Positions 13,745 to 25,278 of a stretch of DNA of 64,000 bases are shown here, piece by piece. Location: assembly GCA_902806575.1 (NCBI GenBank), contig CADCXD010000004.1:3658001-3722000 (forward strand). Direction: 5' to 3'. Source of the DNA: Jackrogersella multiformis. Its lineage: Eukaryota > Ascomycota > Sordariomycetes > Xylariales > Hypoxylaceae. Position numbers and translations under genes: made by a program. Numbering within the stretch: position 1 is the first letter of the stretch; each line of letters starts with the position of its first letter. The notes under the pieces are model-generated. The model saw nothing but the letters and a program-made list of their open reading frames with translations. It searched no databases and was not told where the DNA came from.

Positions 13745-15385
13745 ATGGCAGATGCGAAAGACATAGACACGGCCGCCGAGCCCGCCCCGCATTATTCCGA
13801 TCTCAATTACACCACCCACGCCCCGGAAGTGCGTCCCGATGGTTGGATGTATAAGGGTTTCCGAGTCGGCGGGACGGAGGTCTGGTATGCGTCACCAAAG
13901 GTCCAGCTTCTGATGGTGGCTCTCGTGTGCTTCCTATGCCCTGGCATGTATAATGCGCTGGGTGGTCTCGGTGGCGGTGGCCAGATCGACGGAACTGTTC
14001 AAGATCATGCCTCTACTGCTCTCTACTCCGTTTTTGCCGTTGTCGCCTTCTTCTCCGGTTCTTTCGCCAACAAACTCGGCATCAAGGTTACTTTGGGTAT
14101 CGGCGGCTTAGGATACTGCATTTATTCTGCCAGCTTTTTGTGCTACAACCACACCCAGAATGTCGGGTTCGTCATTTTCGCCGGTGCTTTCTTGGGTCTT
14201 TGCGCCGGTTTGCTATGGACTGCCCAGGGTGCCATCATGATGTCTTATCCGCCTGAGGAGTCTAAAGGCCGATACATTAGTTGGTTCTGGATCATCTTCA
14301 ACCTCGGTGCCGTCATTGGTAGCTTGATTCCTCTCGGTCAGAATATCAACAATACCGGAGGCACAGTTACGGATGGCACCTACGTTGGTTTCATTGTTCT
14401 GATGTTAATCGGTGCCATTCTTACCTTCTTCCTCGTCAATGCCGACAAGGTTATCCGAGACGATGGTTCCAAGGTCATTATTATGAAGAACCCTACTTGG
14501 CAGAGTGAGCTCATCGGCCTTTGGGAGTGCATCTCTCTCAGCCCCTGGGTTATTGCTCTGTTCCCTATGTTTTTCTCCTCCAACATCTTCTACACATACC
14601 AGCAGAACGGGCTCAACCTCGCCCACTTCAACGTTCGGACCCGTTCGTTGAACAACCTACTCTACTGGCTCTCCCAGATCTTCGCCGCTGTCATCTTTGG
14701 GTATGCCCTTGACTACCCCAAGATCCGACGATCAATGCGTGCAAAGATATCTTTTGGTGTTCTTTTCGCACTCACCTTCATCATCTGGGGTGGTGGTTAC
14801 GCGTGGCAGAGACTCCAGGTTCCGCGGGCAGTGACTTCGGACCCGAACTATGAAACCCAGAAGGTTGATTGGACCGACCCTGGCTTCATTGGACCTATGT
14901 TCCTCTACATCTTCTACGGCTTCTACGATGCCGTCTGGCAGACATGCATCTACTGGTACGTTTGACGGTTTAAAATGGCTAAGCGATCCTGTGAGCAATG
15001 ACTAACTCGTTTATAGGTACATGGGAGCTCTCTCCAACTCCGGTCGAAGAACCGCCAACATGGCTGGTTTCTACAAGGGCCTCCAGTCTGCCGGTGCTGC
15101 CATATTCTGGCGCTTAGACGGTATTCATACCGAGTACAACACCCTATTCGCCGCTACTGTAAGTGGTCATTACCATTTTCTTTCTTTTTTCAGCTGATTC
15201 AATTTGTGACTAACAATCGAATCTAGTGGGCTGTTTGTGCCGGTTCTCTCTTAATTGCCGCCCCAATCATTTTCCTCAAGATAAAGGACACCACCGACCT
15301 CGAGACGGATCTCAAATACAGCGACGAGAAGCCCGAGGATGTCATACCCGTGGCCGCGCTCAACGAGAAGCGCACGGATGTCTAA
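13745..15385 (+). CDS. UNC93-like MFS transporter
   Basis: A predicted 503-aa multi-pass membrane protein of the UNC93/DUF895 branch of the major facilitator superfamily. The substrate is unknown. Exons are 13745-14955, 15017-15158 and 15227-15385; introns of 61 and 68 nt have GTACGT and GTAAGT donors, and the joined frame closes at TAA. About eleven to twelve hydrophobic segments are visible. Typical family features are the WYASPKVQ entry to the first membrane segment, the Gly-rich ALGGLGGGGQ just after it, and the LLWTAQGAIMMSYP segment. The C-terminus is short, charged and cytosolic in type. Codon use is rich in C at third positions, as in an expressed gene. The start ATG has the context AAAAATGG. 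The next gene converges on it. The family is clear; the transported compound is not. Confidence 0.92.
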
Positions 15386-16746
15386 ATATTTATCCTTTGA
15401 ATTAGCGTGTCGCTGCGTATCTGCCAAAAGTGCATCGCGGAGGGGTTCGCAGGTGGTAATGAAGCCAAGGGTCTATTGGTTCGGTTGGCATAAGGTTGCA
15501 AATCGCTGATATCCATGTTTGATGGTGGTGACGCACGATGACGGATTTTTGTACGAGCTATATACCCCAAATGCCTCTACGAAAATATATCGAGTGCCAC
15601 CGCTAGTTACGACCCTGATGCCTATCTATGCTTGAGAGGTGTTGAATGAGAGGATACTTGGTACGCAACTGTGTGAAAGCTTGGGTTAAAGTTTTAGTGA
15701 TCCTAATGATAATGGATATTGACATGTAGGTCATTTGTGAGATGGACCTTTTGTCAGGAGACACCGGAAGCTTTTAGTTATAGGTGTATAAGGGGTCGAG
15801 GGACCTAAAGTTAGAGAGGGATAAATAGTCTTCTAATGTATACTGTTCTTAACGAGCCTCCTTTTACTTCTTTTTACTTTATCACATATTTAAAATTCGA
15901 GGGTTCTCCGATTCTCTGGCATCCTTTGATCACTCTTCAGAATAAATCTCTAACAATACTATTTCTTAATTTTCCCTTTTTGGTTTTCTGCCTCGTCTCT
16001 TTATATTATTATTATATCAACTTTGATACCTAGGTAAGTTAAAAAGAGCACGGGGTCAATTCACAGAAAATAAACTAAGTGTAACTCCCGTAGACCCGCA
16101 TTTTCGGACACGGCCCGCTCCCGTAATTAGTGGGTCAAATCCATCCCGGCATTCCGATGATTGGATTAAATATGCCTTAGCTAAATCCTAGGTTAGGGGC
16201 TTCGGGGTGAAAGCTTAATAAGTCTTGTCGCTGTATTATTAAATGTCCTATTTTGTCCTATCTCTTAGTTAGCTGTTATAAGTTTTTGATGTATTATTGC
16301 CCAGTTTAGAATTGATCACGTTTTTTGTTTGAAGTCTGATATCTGAAGGCGTGAATGTGCCGAGGTTCTTAATATCATGTCATTAGGACCAATTGGCGAT
16401 GCGATACTTCTATCACAGCTCTGATGCATTCCAAGCTCCTCTGGGAAAATAGTGACTTGGACATTGATACCCAACATGAACGTTCAACGTACCAAGGTAG
16501 AATAGGATATCTAACGCATTGACTTACTGGATCAGCGTAATAGAAGACTCGAATTAAGTCATAGGTGCAGTCTTGTTAGCCGTGAATTTTATCCATCCTG
16601 CTTTTATTTCCAGCCTAACATAGGTCTGCACAAGCCCGCCTTTCGAAGAACACACATCCTATTAATCCTGAATGCTGGCTAGAACCGAACTCTGAAATTC
16701 ATTTCTGTATGTAGCGGTCCTCGCGATCCGTCAGCCCCTTCCAATT
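15386..16746. other. Intergenic region between convergent genes
   Basis: This stretch holds the 3' UTRs of the transporter and of the convergent DUF8021 gene. I see no further coding sequence. One TACCTAGGTA copy lies near 16027. Confidence 0.6.
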
Positions 16747-17658
16747 CTAGAGACCCCCTAAGCGGCTCGAACCACCTCCTCCCCTTATTCTATACCTTGC
16801 CACGGGCGCAGGCGCAGGGTCCTCTGAGTTAAAGAGCCCGCTGCTGGCCAGCGTGATGGTGTGGATGTAGCGCAGCTTGGAGTTCTCCATGCGGAACTCG
16901 TGGCTGTCGGGGGCGTTGCTCAGGTGCTCGAAGATGCACAGCACGCTGATGGCGCCGTAGGACGGGTCGATGACGTAGCGGCGGTGCGAGTTGGGCGCCT
17001 GGTTGTTGTTGGTCGGGATGCCGACCTTGCAAGAGTCCGTCGGCAGCCCCGGGCCCGTGTACACGCTGCCCTCGAGCCGGTCGCACGGCGTGCCCCACGG
17101 CACCGCGTCGATCGCGCTCTTGTTGCTCCACATGTCCAGGTACGCGTCCGCGGCGGTCCTGAGCGCCTCGCGGGAGTCGCGCTTGCCCTCGTCGATGAGG
17201 CTCCAGTTCTCCTTCGACGCGTACTCCAGCGTGCGCGTGGAGTTGAAGAGCCACGACCCCGTCGTCGACACCGTCAGGTCGATGAGGTAGCAGCTCAGGT
17301 CGCCCGGGCTGTGGCGGATCTGCGTGCCGATGACGTAGGGCGCCGCCTGGCCCGCCGCGTTGTGCGTGACGATCAGCTCGGTGAAGGAGGCGCACTCGAC
17401 CTCGTCGACGATGGTGTGCCGGTGGCCGATCTTGAGCGCGGTGTCGAAGATGCCGCCCGTGAACTCCCGCGTCTTGTTGTTTTCCACGTACGTGAAGTTC
17501 TCGGCCATGTTCTCCAGCTGCGTCAGCTGCCCGCTCTCGTGCGCCGACACGTAGTCGTCCGCGAACGATTGGATGTAGGTCCGGTTGCACTCCGCCGCGA
17601 CTACGGGCAAGAGGGCCCCGAAGGCTGCGGCGCAGATACTTAAGATATGGTAATGCAT
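16747..17658 (-). CDS. Secreted DUF8021-type protein
   Basis: A single-exon 303-aa protein. Residues 1-22 form a signal peptide (hydrophobic core, likely cleavage after VVAAE), so it should be secreted. The body resembles fungal DUF8021 proteins: CDRLEGSVYTG is followed by SCKVGIPTNN, YVIDPSYGAISVLC and APDSHEFRMEN. Cysteines are few and paired, and there are several N-glycosylation sites (NRT, NFT, NKT, NST, NKS). The biochemical role of the family is unknown. The coding region is very GC-rich, which makes long shadow frames on both strands; the flanks are much less GC-rich. The last 30 residues (Pro/Ala/Gly-rich) look unlike the domain, so a small 3' intron or alternative end is possible. 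Confidence 0.85.
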   Translation of the reverse strand: MHYHILSICAAAFGALLPVVAAECNRTYIQSFADDYVSAHESGQLTQLENMAENFTYVENNKTREFTGGIFDTALKIGHRHTIVDEVECASFTELIVTHNAAGQAAPYVIGTQIRHSPGDLSCYLIDLTVSTTGSWLFNSTRTLEYASKENWSLIDEGKRDSREALRTAADAYLDMWSNKSAIDAVPWGTPCDRLEGSVYTGPGLPTDSCKVGIPTNNNQAPNSHRRYVIDPSYGAISVLCIFEHLSNAPDSHEFRMENSKLRYIHTITLASSGLFNSEDPAPAPVARYRIRGGGGSSRLGGL

Positions 17659-18530
17659 GACTGGATCTATGTTTCTAAGTGTGAGTGAGGTCCTTGATGC
17701 GTCTCAGGATCCAACTTAATAATATCCAAGAAGAAGGCGTCGAATTCTTCTCGATCTATAGTGGATGTTTTTACTGACAAATATACGGCTTAAATGGATC
17801 TACAGCAGCAAGTGCCGTGTACATTACCCCAGAACCTGCCATGGCCAAACGCATTCCGGCTCCGGGAGAATGAGCGGGAAAATTGCACGCTGGTATTGCA
17901 ACTTAAATCACGCCTCAACTGCGCTACGCGGATATTAAAATGCAACATGGAATCTGGAGATCAGGGTTCTCCGACCTAAAGGGGTAATCGAAGAGTAGAG
18001 ATCCAGCTCTCGAAAGCTTGAGCTCTTCTGCCCGCATTCTCCTCTTCGAGAGTATTTATTACCGACAGCTTGGCCGTCCCACGTCTTCTGAGTTCAGTCG
18101 ATGGCTAGACTTGTTATCTTGATTATAGAGATGTAATAAACGTCACTGAAACCCAATGATATGAATATGGTGGAGATTTATTTTGAATTCCCTAGTGAAT
18201 AAATTGGTTTACTTCATCACTTATGTTTGACCCCTGATAATCCCACTGCCCTGTATTATAGTATCCCAATACGACGTTGAGGTATGGAATATTTAGAGCC
18301 CAGTACTGGCCTTCGTATCATTACGCTTGGTTCTATAGATGAATTATTTATTGTGATATGATTGAAGTATATAAACCAAGGCTTGAATGGCTCAGGGATT
18401 GCACAAGTTGCGATGGTCTCGAACTCACCCGAGTCTCCTCAGTTCCTCCTCATGTTAACGCCTACCATATCCCATGCATATTTAGTCACCACGATTCGAA
18501 TGATTACTTCTCCTATCATATGCTTACTAT
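17659..18530. other. Intergenic region
   Basis: Promoter of the DUF8021 gene on its left and 3' region of the NAD(P)-binding protein gene on its right. No coding sequence was recognised. Confidence 0.55.
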
Positions 18531-19366
18531 TCAGGAGCTGTCTGGCTTCTTCCCAATCCTAGCTAAGTCCTCTGGCAGCAATGTGTCCTTCTCAAAGCCG
18601 TTGATGACCTGATCTAGCATTGCTGTCGTGAGGACCATCAAACTAATACTAGGGACTCCCAAAGTCATTTGTACCATGGTGCCTGCGATAGATCTCATAA
18701 TCTCTCCTGGCGCCGTAACCATGCCTGGCTTGGCAATACTTGCCTCAACTCCAAACTCAGCGGCCAATGCAAGTACTTTGGTTTCTGTATCGCCCTATAT
18801 CACTTTACTTAGCTTCAAAGCAGTAAGGAAGCGCGTTTATTTCATATCCTTACTCTCATATGCGAGTATTCCGGTTGGAATCGAGGTGTCTTCGCCTGAT
18901 CTCGTTCGATTCCCGCGCCGCTCATGTAGAGAAACCGGAAAGGTTTCGAGACGCCGGATTCATAGATAGCCTTAAACCCTACAAGTGTACATGTCTGACA
19001 GACACGTTTGACTTCTTTGAAATCGTACATCCTAGATTTCGTCGGTGTAATGGCGACTGTCCTAGTCTCGGTTAGCGATCGTTCGGGGTTAAAGCTTATC
19101 TCCGTTCTTGAAGGCAGAGAGGTTTGCTACCATATACATGCCGAAGCACCCGCAAATTCCTTCTTGGTTTCTTCCGAATATTGATCATAGTCTTGCACGA
19201 TAACACTTCTGAGCTTGGAAGGGTCTGCACCTTCTGCAAGGTTCTCGGGAATAGGAACCGGTTTGCGGGCTAGGGCTACGACCGAGGTGATCTCGCTTCT
19301 GCTCAGACTTTGCCGTATGACTTCTCTGGCTACGAAGCCTGTGGCCCCTGAAACAATTAACTTCAT
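18531..19366 (-). CDS. NmrA-like NAD(P)-binding protein
   Basis: A predicted 235-aa Rossmann-fold protein. Exons on the minus strand are 19366-19131, 19061-18854 and 18794-18531; the introns are 68 and 59 nt, and the joined frame is open to TGA. The N-terminus has the dinucleotide-binding motif GATGFVAREV. The middle has FLYMSGAGIERD, and AKPGMVTAPGE follows where atypical SDR/NmrA-like proteins place their loop after the catalytic strand. There is no obvious Tyr-x3-Lys pair, so it may be an NAD(P) sensor or a reductase of the extended type. The start chosen is the methionine directly before the Rossmann strand; an in-frame ATG 57 nt upstream is less likely. Substrate and partner are unknown. 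Confidence 0.85.
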
Positions 19367-19956
19367 TTTCTTGATTATAGTGAAGTTTAATGCGATAAAC
19401 CACTTCCGAAATCTGACACGCAAGATGAATGAAAAGAGGTTGATGATGTGTTAGACAAGGAAAATGGAACCAACATACAGGTTGAGCTGTGGGTACCCAC
19501 GTGGCACCCACCTGGGCAGGCAGCAATATTAATCCACAAAGCACAACTCCAATTGGTGTAATTAATACGATATCAAGCATGTCTTCTTAGACTTGGGAAC
19601 GTGATTGGTGTTGATGACCTTAAAAGGTAACAAACACCCCTTGGGGATGGTTTGTATCGGACTCTTGATTGGATAGATGCTTCGTTCTAGCGTACCTAGT
19701 TTTACTAATATTAACTTCATACTGAAGAAATAACCACTCGATGGTCATTACGCTCACCAACTTAACTATATTCGACTATCTTTAGCTACTCAATCGAGAG
19801 AATTTCGTCAATATAACCTGTTATATATTATAAATAAGTCTCCTAACTTAAATCTAGTGTACTCAGATAAGTTGGTATGGTTCGATTCTATCAACATCTG
19901 TTAAGTATGACATTCCAACTCCGATCTAGAGAAAATATCTAGTGACAAGCATTAGT
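19367..19956. other. Intergenic region
   Basis: Upstream region of the NmrA-like gene and 3' region of the cysteine-rich protein gene. It is AT-rich in its middle part. No coding sequence was seen. Confidence 0.55.
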
Positions 19957-20865
19957 TCACCCATACCAGTAATTATATTCAAGATGGCCAAAACTTACCT
20001 GCCCATGTGTGTTGGTTGTCCAGCTACTGCCACCATTATAAGTAGTCCACTGGCAGTTGATCAAAACCTCAACGGCATTACTATATAGCACCGTAAGTTA
20101 AAAGCATTATCTTAGTAATATGACGAGAGACTCACTCTGCGATAAGAGTACAGGGGATGTGTGCCGTGTTAGCAGAGTTGTTGCACAGGAAGATTCCGGC
20201 GCCCGAATTACAGCTGCTCACACTACAACCGCCCTCCCCAGGACTTCCTGGAGGAGCAGAGCAGTCAGCGTTGGCGATGCTGTACAGATATCTCACCCCC
20301 GCACCGATAGACTCTGCGTTGACATCGTTTCCATAGTTGCAAGTCCAATCCTACGATCAAAGCGTGCGTCAGAAAAGAAGATAGGATAAGGTCTACTGAT
20401 GGAGAAGTAAGAAATGTAACAATTCGTACATTTGACGTTGTAGCCCGTTTCTTAGTAGGTTCCATATCTCTGTTCACTGTTGAGGAGTTGCTGTTTATGC
20501 CTAGCTCATTGTCATAATTGGGGTTTATTCCAATAATCTGACTGTAAATTTCCTATGAATCCAGATATGTCAGACTCGACAATACCTACCTAGGTAGGTA
20601 TATCGGCCGCGTTGGGCTTAAAGTTAGGGCTTACCTCTGCGGTGCCCGTGATATACAGAACAGCCTCATCAGGCTTGACCTGGCCCGTCCATGTTATCTT
20701 AGACGTGGCCAGACTGGTAATTGTCTGGGCTGAGTTCTCAGCTGGCAATGCCTATGGAAGGTTGTATTAGTAACGAGAGGAGGGAACAAGAGAGGATCAG
20801 AATGAACATACCACAGAAGTTGTTGCCCCTATCAAAAGACAGATAAAGATCGAGAACAATTTCAT
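19957..20865 (-). CDS. Small cysteine-rich secreted protein
   Basis: A five-exon gene that no single open frame reveals. Exons (minus) are 20865-20812, 20751-20635, 20552-20430, 20350-20136 and 20080-19957, giving 210 aa. Every intron has GT...AG ends and the frame stays open through all joins. The protein begins with a clear signal peptide (MKLFSIFICLLIGATTSV). The mature part has a Gly/Ser-rich segment with paired cysteines: DWTCNYG, ADCSAP, GGCSVSSC, GIFLCNN, HIPCT and LINCQW. This resembles fungal secreted effector-like proteins with a GxxxCN...PC...C...W layout. I do not know the function. Intron 2 (20634-20553) contains a copy of the TACCTAGGTA palindrome. The last exon reads past a GTAAGT that could act as a donor, so the last 14 residues are uncertain. 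Confidence 0.72.
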
Positions 20866-22249
20866 ATTGAACGACACAGATGTATCTCACCATTATTCTA
20901 AGAAGAAAAAAACCTTACCTCGGAGTAAAAGATAGCTTCTATGGTAATTTGATACTATATACCATGACGGTGCGACGTATATCCTAGCATTGATATTACG
21001 TCCTTAACCGACTCGACCGGCCTCCCTTAATTCAATATTTTAAATCAAATAGGCAAGTGTGATCATGTAGGATCCAAGCCAATACTTTTGCCTTATTTGT
21101 CGGCCGGATTTTAATCACTTACAGTCCTTAATTAAGATCATAGCCAGCTAGGAGCCGCCCCGCGTTATCACCTTCGGGTTTCCGCGGCCTGACTACTCGT
21201 TGGACTCGGCGATATATAACGCCGGTATTGGTGGAATATGATTCCTAATATCATAGCTCGATGGTAATACCTGTAGTGCTTATAGGAATCGAACCTAACT
21301 GCGCCGCTTCGTTTAAGTATTATATGATGTAACGTGCCTCCAATCACCATCTGTAAAATCTTGATGTTGTTGGAAGATGTACATGCGGTCTTGTGCTGTT
21401 TTTCTTTTCTTTTTCCCTAGGTACACAAGTAAGTAAGACATGGCAATTGTAATTATCTGTGGCACAGCTTACGGCACAGTATGAGCTATACAGGGGGCCA
21501 CCCGGGGAATGTTCGAGGCCGGAGGATCGTTCCGGATTGTCGCTGATTGTCAGATCTTATATTCTTGTTGAGCGACGAAGGGACGTAATACCCTAAAGAG
21601 TCTTGCATGTAGATAATTCATAGTATTGTTGTTGATTTGGTGATTATATGTATATTTGATGAATTCGATCGAGATTCCATGGTGCGTACCTACTCCTAGA
21701 TGTCATTCAGTAGGATGGATTGAATCTTATGTACTCGGGGCGGTGTCTATTCCTTTCGTGCCGGCGCCCCAAGACAAGAAGGTAAGCAATCACATCGCGT
21801 GCACCTTGCATGATCCGTAGAATGAGCCATATTTTATCTAAATACGTAGCTGCCTAGGTAGTTTAGTGGATTACCGGCTGGCCTTAGCTTATATTTCAGC
21901 CCCTTTATGACTTGTTATTTCCACTTTTATAAGCCGGCTCCTATGCTCACACCTGAAAGGCTACGTAATAGTACCTACATTGTCCGACGATGAGCTGGTA
22001 TGTCTCCGAACACCCTCCCCGCAGTGGTAAAGCTATAGGAGCTCGCCAGCTCATGTAGCAGTTGCAAGCCCCTCCGCATCCGGTTTAGCTCGGGCTGGAG
22101 CTTGGTGAGATTGTCGATCATGGTCTCAGATGTATTATGTATAAGTCACAGCAGTCCGCATATGCAAGCCACCATGTCTCAACAGGAGCGCTTATATGTG
22201 GTGTCCTGTTCGGCTCGTGCGTTGAACTTGAAGGAGCTATACTGCTACA
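20866..22249. other. Divergent intergenic region
   Basis: This stretch lies between the starts of the minus-strand cysteine-rich protein gene and the plus-strand GH43 gene, so it holds both promoters. No coding sequence was recognised. A TGCCTAGGTA variant of the dispersed motif lies near 21852. Confidence 0.55.
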
Positions 22250-23451
22250 ATGCTGCTCGCAACTTTATCAGTATTCTTGCTAGCTTCTCTGGCCTCTGTT
22301 CGGGCCCAGTACCCGGACCCAGTTGGATGCTCTGGGGACTGCTTTACCCATGATCCGGCCGTCGTGAAACGCGCAGATGGAAAATATTTCCGATTCTCGA
22401 CCCTCGATCTGATCGGCATCTGGACCGCGAACAATCTGTCAGGCCCATGGACACGGAGTGGGAGTGTGATCCAGGGCGCTAGTGTCATTAATATGCCAGG
22501 GAACGACGTTGTGAGTATATATTGCGCCTTATTCCTTTCTACTGTCTTTTGAGACCATCTAGTTAGGCTAGATAATTTCAATCGTCATCATCTGCAATGA
22601 TGGACAGTGCTAGAAGCACCTATGGGCTCACCAAGATATTATAAGGGTAGCATTTACTGATTATGACACACCATAGCTATGGGCCCCTGATGTAGTCTAT
22701 ATCCGTGGCACATACTACTGCTTCTACTCAGTATCAACTTCCAGTAGTCAGAATTCGGCTATCGGGTATGCCATCTCAACGACGATGGAGTCCGGGTCCT
22801 GGAGCGATCAGGGAGTCGTGGTTACCTCGACCAACAGCAGCCCCTACAATGCCATCGACTCTAACGTCGTCAACGGCACAGGCGATAACGAATGGTATTT
22901 GCAGTGGGGTTCCTATTGGAACAACATCTACCAGGCGCGGGTGGCCATCGATGGCGAGTATGTTTTGAGGTCGGGCAACGAGCATCAGATCGGATATGAG
23001 CCCTCGGGAAACCATAAATTAGAAGGTGCCTTCATCTGGAAGCGCGACAGTTTCTGGTACCTGTTTATGAGCAAAGGCATCTGCTGCACATATAACCCGA
23101 GCACAGACCCGATCGATCAGGTTTACCATATCACGGTATGTCGAAGTGACAATCCTGCTGGTGCGTACGTGGACAAAAAGGGTGTTTCCTGCACCAACGG
23201 TGGAGGCACCACCGTGCTCGCAAGTCACGGGAATATCTACGCCCCGGGTGGACAGGGAGTCTTCCACGATGATGCACATGGCGACGTTTTATACTACCAC
23301 TATTGTAAGTTTTCACCTGCCCATCGGTAAGGAAAGTTAGTGTTTTGGGCTAACTTGTTGGACAGTGGATCTCAGCATTGGAGTAGATTATTCTCAGTCA
23401 AAATTTGGGTGGAATGTCTTGAAATGGGTTGATGGATGGCCCACGATATAA
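22250..23451 (+). CDS. GH43 arabinan endo-1,5-alpha-L-arabinosidase-like enzyme
   Basis: A predicted 324-aa secreted glycoside hydrolase of family 43, expected to cut alpha-1,5-linked arabinan in pectin side chains. Exons are 22250-22510, 22677-23304 and 23366-23451, with introns of 166 and 61 nt. A signal peptide ends at about residue 19 (SVRA-Q). The three GH43 carboxylates are visible: Asp35 in THDPAVV (base), Asp148 in NAIDSNV (pKa modulator) and Glu203 in KLEGAFI (acid). LWAPDVVY and a C-terminal FGWNVLKWVDGWP match fungal arabinanases of this length. The specificity could instead be another alpha-L-arabinofuranosidase activity. The gene appears complete. Confidence 0.92.
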
Positions 23452-24158
23452 TCTATGAATATAGCAGGAATTCGTATTGCGAAAAAATACACATTTCGAT
23501 AAAATTCAAATAATACCTAGACAATAGCGGCTACGATAAGTTCATACATATTTTCGTATCGTGTAGTATATACCGTATTTTTAAAACTCGGAGTTTCCAC
23601 TTGTTCTAATGACCCCCTTTTCTAACTAACTCTGGAGGTTAAGCTTCATGTCGAGGCTACGATAAGCACGTACTATGAAATCTTTTCACCGGCAGCAAGT
23701 CGTCAATTACTCCATATACACTAATAAATGATCGTGCAAATCGGTAGTTGCTTTATCGTGACCTCGGGAGGCAACTTATCTCTAACTAAAATTTAATATA
23801 CGAAGCAGAGCTATTTCGGATTTCGGTAGCCGGGTTATGTTTGATACGCACTATCTACGTCTTTATATTCCAAATATTCATAGAAGGGGATAGGTCAATT
23901 AATATCCTTCTCATATGAGAGACCAGCTCCTATAGGTGACAAGATCTGCACCGCCGCCGAAACAAATGAGGCTAATTACCCTGGTAACTCCTTGGTACCC
24001 TAATCCAAGAGCTAGCGGCAAGCCCTCACGGCTATATATAGGAGCTTAGACTTCTAATAAGTCGAGAGATCACCGCGCCGTACTAAGCCGATTATCTCGA
24101 CATCTGTCTAAATCTTCCGGGTGGCACTAGGAACGTTGACTCGCAGTCTCACATCAAA
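23452..24158. other. Intergenic region
   Basis: 3' region of the GH43 gene and promoter of the DUF1996 gene. No coding sequence was seen. A TATATATA-type AT-rich element lies near 24033. Confidence 0.55.
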
Positions 24159-25278
24159 ATGAAGTGGGTTTATCTTCTACTTCAAGCCGGGCTCTCCCAG
24201 GCTGGCCTTCGCTTTGGGTGCTCGACTGTATCGATCCAACGGCTGGATCCCCTTGTCGAACCCGGGCAGATCCCTTCAGCCCATGTCCATCAGATTGTTG
24301 GCGGGAATGCATTCAACGCGACCATGGATGGGGATATTGGTGAGAAGGGTAGTTGCACAACATGCGCCTACACCGAAGATTTCTCTAACTATTGGACGGC
24401 GGCAATGTACTTCAAACATGAGAACGGTTCCTATAAGCGGGTGTCGATATATCCAAATGCTCAGTTGGGTACTGAAGGTCGTGACGCCGCCGACATCAAG
24501 GGCGGCATGACAATATACTATACTCAGAAGGATTTTAGCTCTAACGGCGACAAATATATCACCGCTTTCCAACCCGTAAGTAGGATAACAATCGGATGCT
24601 TTCTATGCCGTAGTTGTTTGGGAGGATTAACCCGGACTAACATATTCGCAGGGCTTCCGCATGACAGTCGGCAATCCCACGACGAACACACTCGAAGGCG
24701 CAAAAGCCAACCCAGGTCTCCGATACACTTGCTTGCAGACAATCCTGACCCGGGGCAGCGAGACCCCAGACTTTCCTGAGAAGCCATGTCCTGCCGGCAT
24801 AATGGCCATCCACCACTTCCCCGCATGCTGGGACGGCAAGAACCTCGACAGCCCGGATCACCAGTCGCACATGTTCAGTACCACAAAAGGGGCTTTCCTA
24901 GAAGCTGGTCCATGTCCAAAGTCCCACCCGGTCCGCGTGCCGCAACTCGCGTACGAAACTATGTGGGATACGACAGAGTTCAACGATATGTGGCCGAAAG
25001 ACGGATCGCAGCCTTTTGTTTGGTCTTACATGGATAGTAAGGGGTATGGGACTCACGCGGACTATGTGTTTGGGTGGAAGGGAGACTCTTTACAGCGGGC
25101 CATGAACAGCACATGCATGTTTCACAATTGCGGGAGCCCCGGTGTCCAAGGGATACTACAAACTCAGACCGTTGCCGATATGAACAAGTGTGCGGTAGAG
25201 AGGACTGTTACGGAGGACACGGAAGGTTGGCTTTCGGAGCTCCCTGGGCAGAAGATGGAGATGAAGTTTACGGCGTGA
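24159..25278 (+). CDS. Secreted DUF1996 protein
   Basis: A predicted 347-aa protein. Exons are 24159-24575 and 24652-25278; the 76-nt intron starts GTAAGT and ends TTCGCAG, phase 0. A short hydrophobic N-terminus suggests secretion. The family pattern is clear: RLDPLVEPG, SAHVHQIVGGNAF, an NWTAAMYF-like segment, CPAGIMAIHHFPACWDG and GYGTHADYVFGW. DUF1996 proteins are fungal extracellular proteins, sometimes joined to WSC domains; no WSC domain is present here. The conserved His and Asp residues suggest a metal site, but no activity is established. It follows the GH43 gene in the same orientation. Confidence 0.92.

Noticed and set aside
16861..17643. Long plus-strand open frame of 260 codons
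   Set aside because: It lies opposite the DUF8021 gene, is dominated by Arg/Ala/Val, and results from the very high GC of that gene.
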